Source of the DNA: Actinoplanes lobatus
Lineage (GTDB): Bacteria > Actinomycetota > Actinomycetes > Mycobacteriales > Micromonosporaceae
Length of the DNA: 64,000 nt
Direction of reading: 5' to 3'
NCBI RefSeq assembly: GCF_014205215.1
Contig: NZ_JACHNC010000001.1
Location: 9,978,501-10,042,500, forward strand
Shown here: piece by piece, positions 1 through 8,375 of the stretch
How the letters are laid out: every line of letters starts with the position of its first letter
Numbering within the stretch: position 1 is the stretch's first letter
Made by a program: the position numbers and the translations under genes
Notes under the pieces: model-generated
What the model was told of the DNA's origin: nothing
The model's database searches: none
Seen by the model: only the letters and a program-made list of their open reading frames with translations

Positions 1-644
1 TCCATCTCGGCCTCCTGCTCGGGCACCTGCTGCTGGAAGCGGTAGGTGGGCAGCCCGTGGAACTCCTCCTCGGCCTGGTAGCCGATCGGCAGCGCCTCAC
101 CCAGGGTGGAGTCCCAGTACTGGTAGGTGCGCTTCTCGGTGCCGAACGGGAAGAGGTAGAGCTGGCCCTCGAACTGCACGTTGCCGGGGGTGCAGCCGAC
201 GCCGGTGGCCGGGTCGGCCTTCTCCTCGAGGTGGCACTGCCCGGCCCACGGCACCGCTTCGCCGGTGGTGCGGTCGAGCGCGACCCGGCTCTCCGAACTG
301 TTGATCATCTCGTCGGTGTCGGCCCGTCGGGTGGAGTGGTACACGTTCCAGACCAGGGTCTCGCCGGCCCGCTCGCCGGGGATCTCGGCGGCCGCCTCGA
401 AGTCGGGTTTGATGCCGGTGGTCGACCGCAGGCCGGCGTGCTCCACGGCCACCTGCGGCGCCCCGTCCGGCAGCGTCTTGACCTGCACGAAGGAGGCATT
501 GGGCGCCTCCACCACCACGTCCGGCGGCTCCAGGTCGAGCGGCACCTTCTCCTGCGAGGGCACGATGATCCAGACCAGGGCCATCGCGAGCAGGAGACTG
601 AGGATGCCGAGTCCGAACAGGGCCGCGCCGGTGATCCGCCGCAT
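1..644 (-). CDS. DUF3068-type membrane-anchored protein (C-terminus beyond window)
   Basis: Only the first 214 codons are visible; the gene runs off base 1. It starts at ATG 644 behind a GAAGGGAG ribosome-binding site. A short basic N-terminus (MRRITG) leads into one hydrophobic segment at about residues 5-29, followed by an exported beta-rich region with stretches such as NVYHSTRRADTDEMINSS and LYLFPFGTEKRTYQYWD that I recognise as DUF3068/PorA-like. The biochemical role of this actinobacterial family is unknown to me. A perfect KstR operator lies 23 bases upstream, so I infer co-regulation with steroid catabolism, possibly in the envelope or in uptake. It lies downstream of ipdF in the same direction but has its own promoter region. 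Confidence 0.75.
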   Translation of the reverse strand, partial: MRRITGAALFGLGILSLLLAMALVWIIVPSQEKVPLDLEPPDVVVEAPNASFVQVKTLPDGAPQVAVEHAGLRSTTGIKPDFEAAAEIPGERAGETLVWNVYHSTRRADTDEMINSSESRVALDRTTGEAVPWAGQCHLEEKADPATGVGCTPGNVQFEGQLYLFPFGTEKRTYQYWDSTLGEALPIGYQAEEEFHGLPTYRFQQQVPEQEAEM

Positions 645-666
645 CGCGGTCTCCCTTCGCAAAAAA

Positions 667-680
667 TAGAACGCGTTACA
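667..680. promoter_or_regulatory. KstR operator upstream of the DUF3068 gene
   Basis: TAGAACGCGTTACA fits the published KstR consensus TnnAACnnGTTnnA at every fixed position. It lies 23 bases before the DUF3068 start. On the minus strand a TTCTATT -10-like element overlaps the box, so a bound repressor would block transcription. The gene for a KstR orthologue is in this window (33550). Confidence 0.75.
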
Positions 681-720
681 ATCTACTGCTCCGTAACATC
701 GATGGAAACCCCTGGGAGTT

Positions 721-1491
721 TCAGGCGTGCTGGCTGCTCACCGAGATGACCTCGCCGGTCAGATAGGAGGCGTAGTCGCTGGCGAGGAAGGCGATCACGG
801 TGGCCACCTCCCACGGCTGCGCGGCCCGCCCGAAGGCCTCCCGCCCGGCCAGCTCGGCCAGTTCGGTCTCGCTGATCACCCGGCTCAGGTACGGGTGTGC
901 GGCCAGGCTCGGCGCGACCGCGTTGACCCGGATGCCGTGCCCGGCCACGTCCAGGGCGGTGCACCGGGTGAACGCCATCACCCCGGCCTTCGCGGCGGCG
1001 TAGTGCGCCTGCCCGGCCTGGGCCCGCCAGCCGAGCACCGACGCGTTGTTGACGACCGCACCGCCGCCACCCTGCGCGATCATCTGGCGCAGCGCGGCCC
1101 GGGTGCAGCGGAACGTGCCGGTCAGGGTGACGTCCAGAACCAGGTGCCACTCCTCGTCGGACATCTGGGGAACCGGCCGGTTCCCGCCCAGCCCGGCGTT
1201 GTTGACCAGCACGTCGATCCGGCCGTACCGGGACACCGCGCCACCGATCAGCCGCCCCACCCCGGTCTCGTCGGTGACGTCGCAGGGGATCGCCCACACC
1301 CGGCCCGGATACAGGTCGGAGAGCTTGTCGCGGGTCTCGCCGAGGCGGCGCTCATGACTGTCGCCGAGCACCACCCGGGCCCCCTCGTCCAGGCAGCGCC
1401 GGGCCACCGCCGAGCCGATGCCGGCGCCGGCCGCCGCGGTCACCACCACGACCTTGCCGGTCAGCAGACCGCGCCCGGCCGGGCCGGTCAT
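721..1491 (-). CDS. ipdF: IpdF-like SDR dehydrogenase of HIP catabolism
   Basis: This 256-residue short-chain dehydrogenase has the NAD(P) loop TAAAGAGIG at residues 18-26, NNAG at 97-100, the catalytic serine at 151 and YAAAK with Tyr164 and Lys168. Length and motifs are typical of classical SDRs. Its place directly after fadE30 and divergent from fadD3 matches the M. tuberculosis order Rv3559c (ipdF), Rv3560c (fadE30), Rv3561 (fadD3). IpdF oxidises the 5-hydroxyl of 5-OH-HIP-CoA in the family's known pathway. The ATG at 1491 overlaps the fadE30 stop in an ATGA, so the two genes are translationally coupled and presumably under the KstR2 operator at 2671. Specific function rests on synteny as well as sequence. 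Confidence 0.85.
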   Translation of the reverse strand: MTGPAGRGLLTGKVVVVTAAAGAGIGSAVARRCLDEGARVVLGDSHERRLGETRDKLSDLYPGRVWAIPCDVTDETGVGRLIGGAVSRYGRIDVLVNNAGLGGNRPVPQMSDEEWHLVLDVTLTGTFRCTRAALRQMIAQGGGGAVVNNASVLGWRAQAGQAHYAAAKAGVMAFTRCTALDVAGHGIRVNAVAPSLAAHPYLSRVISETELAELAGREAFGRAAQPWEVATVIAFLASDYASYLTGEVISVSSQHA

Positions 1492-2630
1492 CCCCGGGCC
1501 TGACGGGGCAGCCCGAGCACCCGCTCGGCCACGATGCCGCGCTGGATCTCGTTGGACCCGCCGTAGATGGTGTCGGCCCGGCTGAACAGGAAGTACCGCT
1601 GCCAGCGCTCGGTCGCCTCCGGTCCCGCGTCACCGGCGGCCAGCACGTCCATGGCCAGGTCACCGAGGCCCTGCCGCCAACGGGTCCAGAGCAGTTTGAT
1701 CACCGAGGAGCCGGCCGGCAGGTCCTCGGTGAGGCTGCGCAGCGTGTGCGCGCGCAGCACCGACAGATCGATCCAGGCGCGGGTGAGCCGGTCGCGCAGG
1801 GCCGGGTCGGTGGTGGCTCCGGTCCGCCGGGCCACCGCGATCAGGTCGTCCAGATCCCGCTGGAAGCCGACCTGCTGGCCGACGGTGGCCGCGCCCCGCT
1901 CGAAGGCGAGGGTGGCCATCGCGACCCGCCAGCCCTGACCCGGCTCGCCGACGACCAGGCCCGCCTCGGTGGTGGCGTCGTCGAAGAACACCTCGTTGAA
2001 CTCGCTGTCCCCGGTGAGCTGCCGGATCGGCCGGACCGTGACGCCCGGCTGCCGCATCGGCACGAGCAGGTAGGACAGGCCGGCGTGGCGCGGGCCGCCG
2101 GGCGGGACCGGCTCGGTGCGGGCCAGCACGAAACACCAGTCGGCCACGTGGGCCAGCGAGGTCCACACCTTCTGGCCGGTCAGCACCCAGCGGTCGCCGT
2201 CGAGCCGGGCCCGGGTGGTGACGCCGGCCAGGTCGGAACCGGCGCCCGGCTCCGAGTAGCCCTGGCACCACAGCTGCTCGACGGCGGCGATCGCGGGCAG
2301 GAACCTCGTCCGCTGTTCCGGTGTGCCGAGGGCGATCAGGGTCGGGCCGACCATGGTGGTGCCGATGTGGTCGACGCGGCTCGGGGCGCCGGCTCTCGCG
2401 TACTCCTCATGGAAGATCACCTGCCGCTGGAGCGGCGCGCCGCGCCCACCGTGCGCCACCGGCCAGGCCAGCGTGGTCCACCCGCCCGCGGCGAGCCGCC
2501 GGGCGAAGGCCAGACGCTGCGGGAAGGCCTCGTTCTCGCGGCCCGGGCCACCGGCGCCGCGCAGCTCATCGGTCAGATTCGCGTCCAGCCAGTCCCGGAT
2601 CTCGCGCCGGAACGCATCGTCGTCGGTCAC
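1488..2630 (-). CDS. fadE30: FadE30-like acyl-CoA dehydrogenase
   Basis: A 380-residue acyl-CoA dehydrogenase with the N-terminal helical domain, the flavin loop motif QGYSEPGAGSDLAG, the GQKVWTSLAHVADW region and the C-terminal GGSNEIQRGIVAERVLGLPR signature. I place the start at GTG 2630 because GGAGGT lies seven bases upstream and the protein then begins TDDDAFRREIRDW, as family members do; the frame stays open much further upstream, but that part is antisense to fadD3. FadE30 dehydrogenates a HIP-CoA intermediate during C/D-ring degradation. It is first in the fadE30-ipdF operon and divergent from fadD3. Confidence 0.85.
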   Translation of the reverse strand: MTDDDAFRREIRDWLDANLTDELRGAGGPGRENEAFPQRLAFARRLAAGGWTTLAWPVAHGGRGAPLQRQVIFHEEYARAGAPSRVDHIGTTMVGPTLIALGTPEQRTRFLPAIAAVEQLWCQGYSEPGAGSDLAGVTTRARLDGDRWVLTGQKVWTSLAHVADWCFVLARTEPVPPGGPRHAGLSYLLVPMRQPGVTVRPIRQLTGDSEFNEVFFDDATTEAGLVVGEPGQGWRVAMATLAFERGAATVGQQVGFQRDLDDLIAVARRTGATTDPALRDRLTRAWIDLSVLRAHTLRSLTEDLPAGSSVIKLLWTRWRQGLGDLAMDVLAAGDAGPEATERWQRYFLFSRADTIYGGSNEIQRGIVAERVLGLPRQARG

Positions 2631-2670
2631 TGGCGCCACCTCCGGGATCACGCGTAGGCTCACGCTACCG

Positions 2671-2684
2671 ACCAAGCACTTGCT
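2671..2684. promoter_or_regulatory. KstR2 operator between fadE30 and fadD3
   Basis: ACCAAGCACTTGCT matches the reported KstR2 consensus AnCAAGnnCTTGnT at every fixed position, and it is extended by GGT to give ACCAAG...CTTGGT. It sits in the 96-bp gap between the divergent fadE30 and fadD3 starts, so one site can control both operons. KstR2 responds to HIP-CoA, the product of FadD3. No kstR2 gene is in the window. Confidence 0.85.
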
Positions 2685-2726
2685 TGGTAAAGCTCCTCTC
2701 TTCGGTAAAGCCTCTTTGGGGGTCCC

Positions 2727-4226
2727 ATGGAGACCGTCCCGGCGGCGCTCGCACGGGCGGCGCTCGAATTCGGCAGGCATCCGGCCCTGGTCGATCCGCA
2801 TGTGCACCGATGGGATTTCGCCGGGCTGCACGACGAGGTCGTCACGGTGGCGCGCGCGCTGATCGCATCCGGGATCGAGCCCGGCGACCGGGTCGCGATC
2901 TGGGCCCCCAACAGCGCCCGATGGATGCTGTCCGCGCTCGGCGTCCTCTACGCGGGCGGCACGCTCGTGCCGGTCAACACCCGCTACACCGCGGTCGAGG
3001 CGGCCGACGTGATCGGCCGCAGCGGGGCGCGCGGCCTCATCGTCACCGGCCCGTTCCTCGGCACCGACCGGCTCGCCTCGCTGCGCGAGCACGGCGCCGA
3101 ACTGCCGCCGTTCGTGCTCGCGCTGCCCGCATGGGACGCCTTCCGGGAGCGGTCCGGCGAGGTGCCGCGCGACGCGGCCGAGGAGCGGGCCGCAGCGGTA
3201 CGGCCGGACGACGTCAGCGACATCCTCTACACCTCCGGGACGACCGGCCGCAGCAGAGGCGCGATGAGCGCGCACCGGCAGTCGCTCGGCGTGGCCCGGG
3301 ACTGGGCGCGGATCGGCGGACTCGACATCCGCGACCGGTACCTGGTGGTCAACCCGTTCTTCCACAGCTTCGGGCTCAAGGCCGGCATCCTGGCCTGCCT
3401 GGTCAGCGGGGCCACCGTGGTGCCGCAGGCGGTGTTCGACGTGCCCCGGACCCTCGACCTGATCGAGACCGAGCGGATCAGCGTGCTGCCCGGGCCGCCG
3501 ACGCTCTACATCGGGCTGCTCGACCATCCGGTACGGGGTGGGCGTGACCTGCGGTCCCTGCGGCTGGCCGTGACCGGGGCGGCCACCGTCCCGCCCGTGC
3601 TGGTCGAGCGGATCCGCGACGAGCTGGGGTTCGCCACCGTGCTCACGGCGTACGGGCTGACCGAGGCCGTGGTGGCGACCATGTGCCGGCCCGGCGACGA
3701 CACCCGGACCGTGGCGTTCACCAGCGGACGGGCCGCCGCCGGTTTCGAGGTGCGGATCGCCGAAAAGGACGGCGAGGTGCTGCTGCGCGGGCCCAACGTG
3801 ATGCTCGGCTACCTCGACGACCCGGCCGCCACCGCCGAGGCGATCGACCCGGACGGGTGGCTGCACACCGGCGACGTGGGGACCCTCGACGACGCCGGCA
3901 ACCTGACCATCACCGACCGGCTCAAGGACATGTACGTGTGCGGCGGCTTCAACGTCTACCCCGCCGAGGTGGAGCGGGCACTGGCCGCCCTGCCCGGGGT
4001 GTCCGAGGCGGCCGTCGTCGGGGTGCCGGACGCGCGGCTCGGCGAGGTCGGGCGCGCGTACGTGGTGGCCCGTCCCGGACACGAGCTGACCGCCGGGCAG
4101 GTGATCGGCTTCTGCCGGGAGCGGCTGGCCGGCTACAAGGTGCCACGGTCGGTCGTGTTCCCGGACGGGTTGCCGCACAACGCGAGCGGCAAGGTGCTCA
4201 AGTACCGGCTGCGGGAGACGACATGA
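2727..4226 (+). CDS. fadD3: FadD3-like HIP-CoA ligase
   Basis: A 499-residue acyl-CoA/AMP ligase. The AMP-binding P-loop reads YTSGTTGRSRGAM, followed by YGLTEAVVATM, the GWLHTGDVGTLDD motif, the hinge TDRLKDMYVCGGFNVYPAEVE and the C-terminal lysine motif NASGKVLKYRLR. Length is close to M. tuberculosis FadD3. FadD3 activates HIP, the remnant of steroid rings C and D, to its CoA thioester, which is the inducer of KstR2. The start ATG is at 2727 after a GGGGG stretch. It heads the plus-strand KstR2-type operon. Its stop overlaps the ATG of a 77-bp repeat instead of that of the next gene. Confidence 0.88.
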   Translation: METVPAALARAALEFGRHPALVDPHVHRWDFAGLHDEVVTVARALIASGIEPGDRVAIWAPNSARWMLSALGVLYAGGTLVPVNTRYTAVEAADVIGRSGARGLIVTGPFLGTDRLASLREHGAELPPFVLALPAWDAFRERSGEVPRDAAEERAAAVRPDDVSDILYTSGTTGRSRGAMSAHRQSLGVARDWARIGGLDIRDRYLVVNPFFHSFGLKAGILACLVSGATVVPQAVFDVPRTLDLIETERISVLPGPPTLYIGLLDHPVRGGRDLRSLRLAVTGAATVPPVLVERIRDELGFATVLTAYGLTEAVVATMCRPGDDTRTVAFTSGRAAAGFEVRIAEKDGEVLLRGPNVMLGYLDDPAATAEAIDPDGWLHTGDVGTLDDAGNLTITDRLKDMYVCGGFNVYPAEVERALAALPGVSEAAVVGVPDARLGEVGRAYVVARPGHELTAGQVIGFCRERLAGYKVPRSVVFPDGLPHNASGKVLKYRLRETT

Positions 4227-4376
4227 GCGAGCTTGCGAGCGAATCATCGAGCTCAGTCTTGAACTCATGGCGGCGCCGGAGCGAAGCGGAGGTGACGACA
4301 TGAGCGAGCTTGCGAGCGAATCATCGAGCTCAGTCTTGAACTCATGGCGGCGCCGGAGCGAAGCGGAGGTGACGAC
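4223..4376 (+). repeat. Two tandem copies of a 77-bp unit with RBS and ATG
   Basis: The unit runs 4223-4299 and again 4300-4376 with no differences that I can see, and the next base begins the ATGAGCGA of the downstream gene. Each unit begins with ATGAGCGAGCTTGCGAGCGA and ends with GGAGGTGACGAC, so every copy supplies a ribosome-binding site followed by an ATG. The first ATG forms the ATGA overlap with the fadD3 stop. Inside is an imperfect hairpin, GAGCTCA then TGAACTC around GTCT. The short frames opened by the extra ATGs look non-functional. A truncated relative lies at 15654. Confidence 0.9.
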
Positions 4377-5234
4377 ATGAGCGATGTCGTCCTTTATGAA
4401 CGGCGCGGCCCGGTCGGCCTGGTCACGATGAACCGGCCGCGCTACCGGAACGCACAGAACTCGGCGATGACGTACGCCCTCGACGACGCTTTCACGACGG
4501 CCGTCGACGACCCCGAGGTGGCGGTGATCGTGCTGGCCGGGGCGGGCGACCACTTCTCCGCCGGGCACGACATCGGCACCCCCGAACGGGACGCCGACAC
4601 ACCCTTCCCGCGCCGGGCGGTGACCTGGTGGGACCACACCGGACGCGACGGCGCCGACCGCAGGTACGCCCGCGAGATGGAGGTCTACCTGGGCATGTGC
4701 CGGCGCTGGCGGGAGATCCCGAAACCGTCCATCGCCATGGTGCAGGGCGCCTGCGTGGCCGGCGGGCTCATGCTGACCTGGGTGTGCGACCTGATCGTGG
4801 CGGCCGAGGACGCGTTCTTCGCCGACCCGGTGCTGCGGATGGGCATCCCCGGCGTCGAGTACTTCGCCCACCCGTGGGCGCTCGGGCCGCGCTTCGCCCG
4901 GGAGGTGCTGTTCACCGGCGATCGATTCGGGGCACAGCGGGCGTACGAGGTGGGCATGGTCAACCGGGTCGTCCCCCGGGCCGCACTCGAATCGGAGACG
5001 TTCGCGCTGGCCGCGAAGGTCGCCACGATGCCGTCGTTCGGGCTGGCGCTGGCCAAGCGGGCGGTCAACCTGTGCGAGGACCAGATGGGCATGCGCGCCG
5101 GCATGGACACGGTCTTCGGGCTGCACCATGTCGCCCACTCCCACAACGCGGAGACCACCGCCGACCCGCTGGCCGGCCTGACCCCCGCCACCATGAAGGC
5201 CGCCGCCTCCCCCGATCGCGGGGTGGCGGAGTGA
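4377..5234 (+). CDS. Enoyl-CoA hydratase/isomerase (crotonase) family protein
   Basis: A 285-residue crotonase-fold protein starting MSDVVLYERRGPVGLVTMNR. The two oxyanion-hole segments are visible: FSAGHDIG near residue 62 and VQGACVAGG near residue 125, followed by DPVLRMGIPGVEYF. The start is the ATG at 4377, eight or so bases after the GGAGGT supplied by the second 77-bp repeat. It lies between fadD3 and the fadE31-33-like genes, where M. tuberculosis has no such gene, so I infer it acts on a CoA intermediate of HIP breakdown, but I cannot name the step. Its stop overlaps the next start as GTGA. Confidence 0.85.
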   Translation: MSDVVLYERRGPVGLVTMNRPRYRNAQNSAMTYALDDAFTTAVDDPEVAVIVLAGAGDHFSAGHDIGTPERDADTPFPRRAVTWWDHTGRDGADRRYAREMEVYLGMCRRWREIPKPSIAMVQGACVAGGLMLTWVCDLIVAAEDAFFADPVLRMGIPGVEYFAHPWALGPRFAREVLFTGDRFGAQRAYEVGMVNRVVPRAALESETFALAAKVATMPSFGLALAKRAVNLCEDQMGMRAGMDTVFGLHHVAHSHNAETTADPLAGLTPATMKAAASPDRGVAE

Positions 5235-6346
5235 ATCTCGATCTCGACGACGCGGCGGTCCGTTTCCGGGACGAGGTGCGGGACTGGCTGGCGGCCAACG
5301 TCCCGGCCGGCCCCCTGCCCGGAGTGGACACCGCCGACGGGGATCGCGCGCACCGATCCTGGGAGCGCAGGCTCGCGGCGGCCGGGCTGGCCGCGGTGGG
5401 ATGGCCGGTCGAATACGGCGGGCGGGCCGCGCCGCCCCTGCACACGCTGCTGTTCGACGAGGAGTACCACGCCGCCGGGGCTCCGGTGCGAATCGGGCAG
5501 AACGGCCTGTTCCTGCTGGCGCCGACCCTGCTGGCACACGGCACGGCCGAACAGTGCGCCCGGATCCTCCCGCCGATGGCCCGCGCCGGGCAGGTGTGGG
5601 CGCAGGCATGGTCAGAACCGGACGCCGGCAGCGATCTGGCGTCCCTGCGTTCCCGGGCCCGGCGGGTCGACGGCGGCTGGTCGCTGTCCGGCCAGAAGAC
5701 GTGGAGCTCCCGGGCGGTGGTGGCGGACCGCGCGTTCGGGCTGTTCCGGTCCACGCCCGGGCAGAATCGTCACCGGGGCCTGACGTACCTGATGTTCGAC
5801 CTGCGGGCGCCGGGCGTGACGGTCCGGCCGATCCGGCAGCTCGACGGCGCGGCCGGGTTCGCCGAGATCTTCCTGGACGACGTCTTCGTGCCGGACGCCG
5901 ACGTGATCGGCGAACCGGGCGACGGCTGGCGGGTGGCGATGAGCACCGCCGCCCACGAGCGCGGCCTCTCCCTGCGCGGGCCGGGCCGTTTCACCGCCGC
6001 CGCCGACCGCCTGGTCCAGCTCTGGCTGACCACTCCTCGCTCCCGGCCGGTCGAGCGGGACCGGGTGGCGGGCGCGTGGGTCAGGGCACGCGCGTACCGG
6101 ATGGCGGCGTATGCCTCGCTGGAGCGGCCGGTGCCGCCGAGCGCGACCAAACTGTTCTGGTCCGAACTGGACGTCCTGCTTCACGAGACGGCACTGGACG
6201 TGCTCGGCCCGCTCGCCGAGGCGGATCCGGAGTGGACCGCGGGCTACCTGTTCTCGCTGGCCGGGCCGATCTACGCGGGCACGAACGAGATCCAGCGCGA
6301 CACCCTCGCCCAGCGGGTCCTGGGACTGCCCCGGGAGCCGCGATGA
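5231..6346 (+). CDS. fadE31: FadE31-like acyl-CoA dehydrogenase
   Basis: A 371-residue acyl-CoA dehydrogenase with the flavin-loop motif QAWSEPDAGSDLASL, the GQKTWSSRAVVADRAF segment and the C-terminal AGTNEIQRDTLAQRVLGLPR. GTG 5231 overlaps the previous stop (GTGA), giving the N-terminus NLDLDDAAVRFRDEVRDWL typical of the family. It is the full-featured member of a run of three dehydrogenase genes. In M. tuberculosis FadE31, FadE32 and FadE33 are encoded in the same order and are thought to form mixed complexes acting on ring C/D intermediates; assignment here is by order and length. Confidence 0.78.
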   Translation: MNLDLDDAAVRFRDEVRDWLAANVPAGPLPGVDTADGDRAHRSWERRLAAAGLAAVGWPVEYGGRAAPPLHTLLFDEEYHAAGAPVRIGQNGLFLLAPTLLAHGTAEQCARILPPMARAGQVWAQAWSEPDAGSDLASLRSRARRVDGGWSLSGQKTWSSRAVVADRAFGLFRSTPGQNRHRGLTYLMFDLRAPGVTVRPIRQLDGAAGFAEIFLDDVFVPDADVIGEPGDGWRVAMSTAAHERGLSLRGPGRFTAAADRLVQLWLTTPRSRPVERDRVAGAWVRARAYRMAAYASLERPVPPSATKLFWSELDVLLHETALDVLGPLAEADPEWTAGYLFSLAGPIYAGTNEIQRDTLAQRVLGLPREPR

Positions 6347-7353
6347 GACTGGCGCCCTCGACGGAACAGCTCGCCTTCGCGGCGGCCCTGCACGGCCTGC
6401 TGGCGGCCGCCGACCTGCCGAAGGTGTCGACGGCGTGGGCCGACGGCGATCCGGGAGCGGGGCGGGCACTGTGGTCGGCGCTGGCCGGGGCCGGGGTGAC
6501 CGGGCTCCTCGTACCGGAACGCTGGGGCGGGCAGGACGCGGGCCCGGACGATCTGATCGTCGCCTGCGAGGAACTGGGCCACCACGCCGTTCCCGGCCCG
6601 CTCGCCGAGTCGATCGCCGCCGTCCCGGCCCTGCTGACCGCCGCCGCGACCCGGCCCGGCCCACGGGAGTGGCTCGCGGCGCTGGCCGAGGGCAGGCTGA
6701 TGGCCTCGCTGGTGGCACCGCCGTGGCTGCCGTTCGCCGCCGACGGGGACAGCGCGGATCTGATCCTGGTGGCCGACGGTGACGAGATCCGGCAGGGTCA
6801 CGCCCGATCGGTGCTGCCCTCGCTGAATCCCGCTCGGCGGCTGTCCGAGGTGACACCCGGCGAACTGATCGCTTCCGGACAGGACCCGGGGCGGGCGATG
6901 GAACTCGGCGTCCTGGCCTGCTCGGCGCAACTGCTCGGCGCTGCCCGGGCGCTACTGGAGAGGTCGGTCGACCACGCGAAACAGCGGGCGCAGTTCGGCC
7001 GGCCGATCGGCGCGTTCCAGGCGGTGCGCCATCAACTGGCCGACGTCGCGGTGGCGATCGAATTCGCACAACCCCTCCTGTACGCCGCAGCGGTCGCCCT
7101 GAAATCCGGATGCGGCCCGCTGGACGTGTCGGCGGCGAAGGTGGCCTGCGGGGAGGCCGCACGGCTGGCCGCCCGGGTGGCGCTACAGGTCCACGGGGCG
7201 GTCGGGTACACGCGGGAGCACGGCCTCTGGCGCTGGCTGGGCCTGGTACGGGTGCTGGATCTCGCCTGGGGCACGCCGTCCTGGCACCGGGCCCGGATCC
7301 TCACCGGCCTGGCGGGCGCCGGCACATCCGTACCCGAAGGAGGTTTTGAATGA
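6343..7353 (+). CDS. fadE32: FadE32-like acyl-CoA dehydrogenase subunit
   Basis: A 336-residue protein of the short, divergent acyl-CoA dehydrogenase class found as partners in heteromeric steroid dehydrogenases. The C-terminal domain motif HAKQRAQFGRPIGAFQAVRH is clear, as is VHGAVGYTREHGL near the end; the N-terminal domain is reduced and lacks the flavin-loop SEPxAGSD motif present in its upstream neighbour. ATG 6343 overlaps the previous stop (ATGA). I infer that it pairs with the 5231 gene product. Symbol assigned from gene order. Confidence 0.75.
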   Translation: MRLAPSTEQLAFAAALHGLLAAADLPKVSTAWADGDPGAGRALWSALAGAGVTGLLVPERWGGQDAGPDDLIVACEELGHHAVPGPLAESIAAVPALLTAAATRPGPREWLAALAEGRLMASLVAPPWLPFAADGDSADLILVADGDEIRQGHARSVLPSLNPARRLSEVTPGELIASGQDPGRAMELGVLACSAQLLGAARALLERSVDHAKQRAQFGRPIGAFQAVRHQLADVAVAIEFAQPLLYAAAVALKSGCGPLDVSAAKVACGEAARLAARVALQVHGAVGYTREHGLWRWLGLVRVLDLAWGTPSWHRARILTGLAGAGTSVPEGGFE

Positions 7354-8312
7354 TCGAGGAGCGTGCGGCCCTGCGCGCGGCGGTGCGGGACCTGGCCGGC
7401 GGCTATGCAGCGCGGGACGGGTTCGACGCGGGGTTGTGGGGGCGGCTCTGCAAGGAGATCGGCGTGGCGGGGCTGGCGGTTCCGGAGCGGTACGGCGGTT
7501 CCGGCGCCACCCTGACCGAGTCGGCCGTGGTGCTGGAGGAGCTGGGGCGGCACCTGACCCCCGGCCCGATGCTGGGGTGCGGGGTGCTGGCCACGCATCT
7601 GCTGCTGCGGTCCGGTGACGTCCGGCTTCTTCCCGGGATCTGCGCCGGGGACCGGATCGTGGCGGTGGCCTGGGAGGGATCCGGGACCGTCGCGGACGGG
7701 CTGGTCAGCGGCTCGTTCTCCGACGTCCTGGACCTGGCGATCGCGGACACCCTGCTGGTGGCGTTGCCGGCCGGGCTGTACGAGGTCGATCCCAGGAGCG
7801 CCGAACCGCTGACGGTGGACCCGTTCGATCCGACGCGGCCGTTGAGCGCGATCCGGCTCGACCGGGCGCCGGGGCGGCGTCTCGGGAAGGCGGCGCCGAT
7901 CCGGGATCTGGCGATGGTGGCGCTGGCCGCCGAGCAGACCGGCACGGCGGAGCGCGCACTCGAGCTGACGGTCGAGTACGTGCGGGCGCGGCATCAGTTC
8001 GGGCGGCCGATCGGGTCGTTCCAGGTGTTGCAGCACCGGCTGGCCGAGGCGTACATCCGGGTACAGGCGGCCCGGTCGGCGGTGAACGCGGCACTCGCGG
8101 GCGGCGGCGCCGAGGCCACGATCGCGAAGATCCACTGCTCGGAGACGCTGCGGGCGGTGGCCGCCGAGATGGTGCAGATGCACGGCGGCCTGGCGATCAC
8201 CTGGGAACACGACGCACACCTCTACCTGCGGCGGGCCTGGGCGTCGGCCCGGCTGTTCGGGCAGCCGTCCGAACACGTCACCGGACTGGCTCCGTCCCTG
8301 TTGGATAGCTGA
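7350..8312 (+). CDS. fadE33: FadE33-like acyl-CoA dehydrogenase subunit
   Basis: A 320-residue acyl-CoA dehydrogenase, again of the short partner class: VPERYGGSGATLTESAVVLEE in the N-terminal part, then YVRARHQFGRPIGSFQVLQH and MVQMHGGLAITWEHDAHLYL. It begins at ATG 7350 inside the preceding gene's end (ATGA) behind GAAGGAGG, a strong ribosome-binding site. It closes the operon; the next gene, a kinase, starts 63 bases later and looks unrelated. Assigned by order and length to the FadE33 position. Confidence 0.75.
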   Translation: MIEERAALRAAVRDLAGGYAARDGFDAGLWGRLCKEIGVAGLAVPERYGGSGATLTESAVVLEELGRHLTPGPMLGCGVLATHLLLRSGDVRLLPGICAGDRIVAVAWEGSGTVADGLVSGSFSDVLDLAIADTLLVALPAGLYEVDPRSAEPLTVDPFDPTRPLSAIRLDRAPGRRLGKAAPIRDLAMVALAAEQTGTAERALELTVEYVRARHQFGRPIGSFQVLQHRLAEAYIRVQAARSAVNAALAGGGAEATIAKIHCSETLRAVAAEMVQMHGGLAITWEHDAHLYLRRAWASARLFGQPSEHVTGLAPSLLDS

Positions 8313-8375
8313 CACGAGCGGCCCGAAGATCGGGACGGGCGAATCGGCGGGCGCCGCGGCGACTAGCATGATCCG

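Noticed and set aside
4223..4303. Short proteins starting MSELASES from the extra ATGs of the 77-bp repeat
   Set aside because: They run out of frame into the hydratase gene and have no conserved product; the repeat is better viewed as a non-coding unit that carries a start signal.
1488..5609. A 1373-codon open frame on the minus strand
   Set aside because: Only the part to 2630 is a protein (FadE30). The remainder is antisense to fadD3, the hydratase and fadE31, and is Arg/Gly/His-rich shadow sequence.
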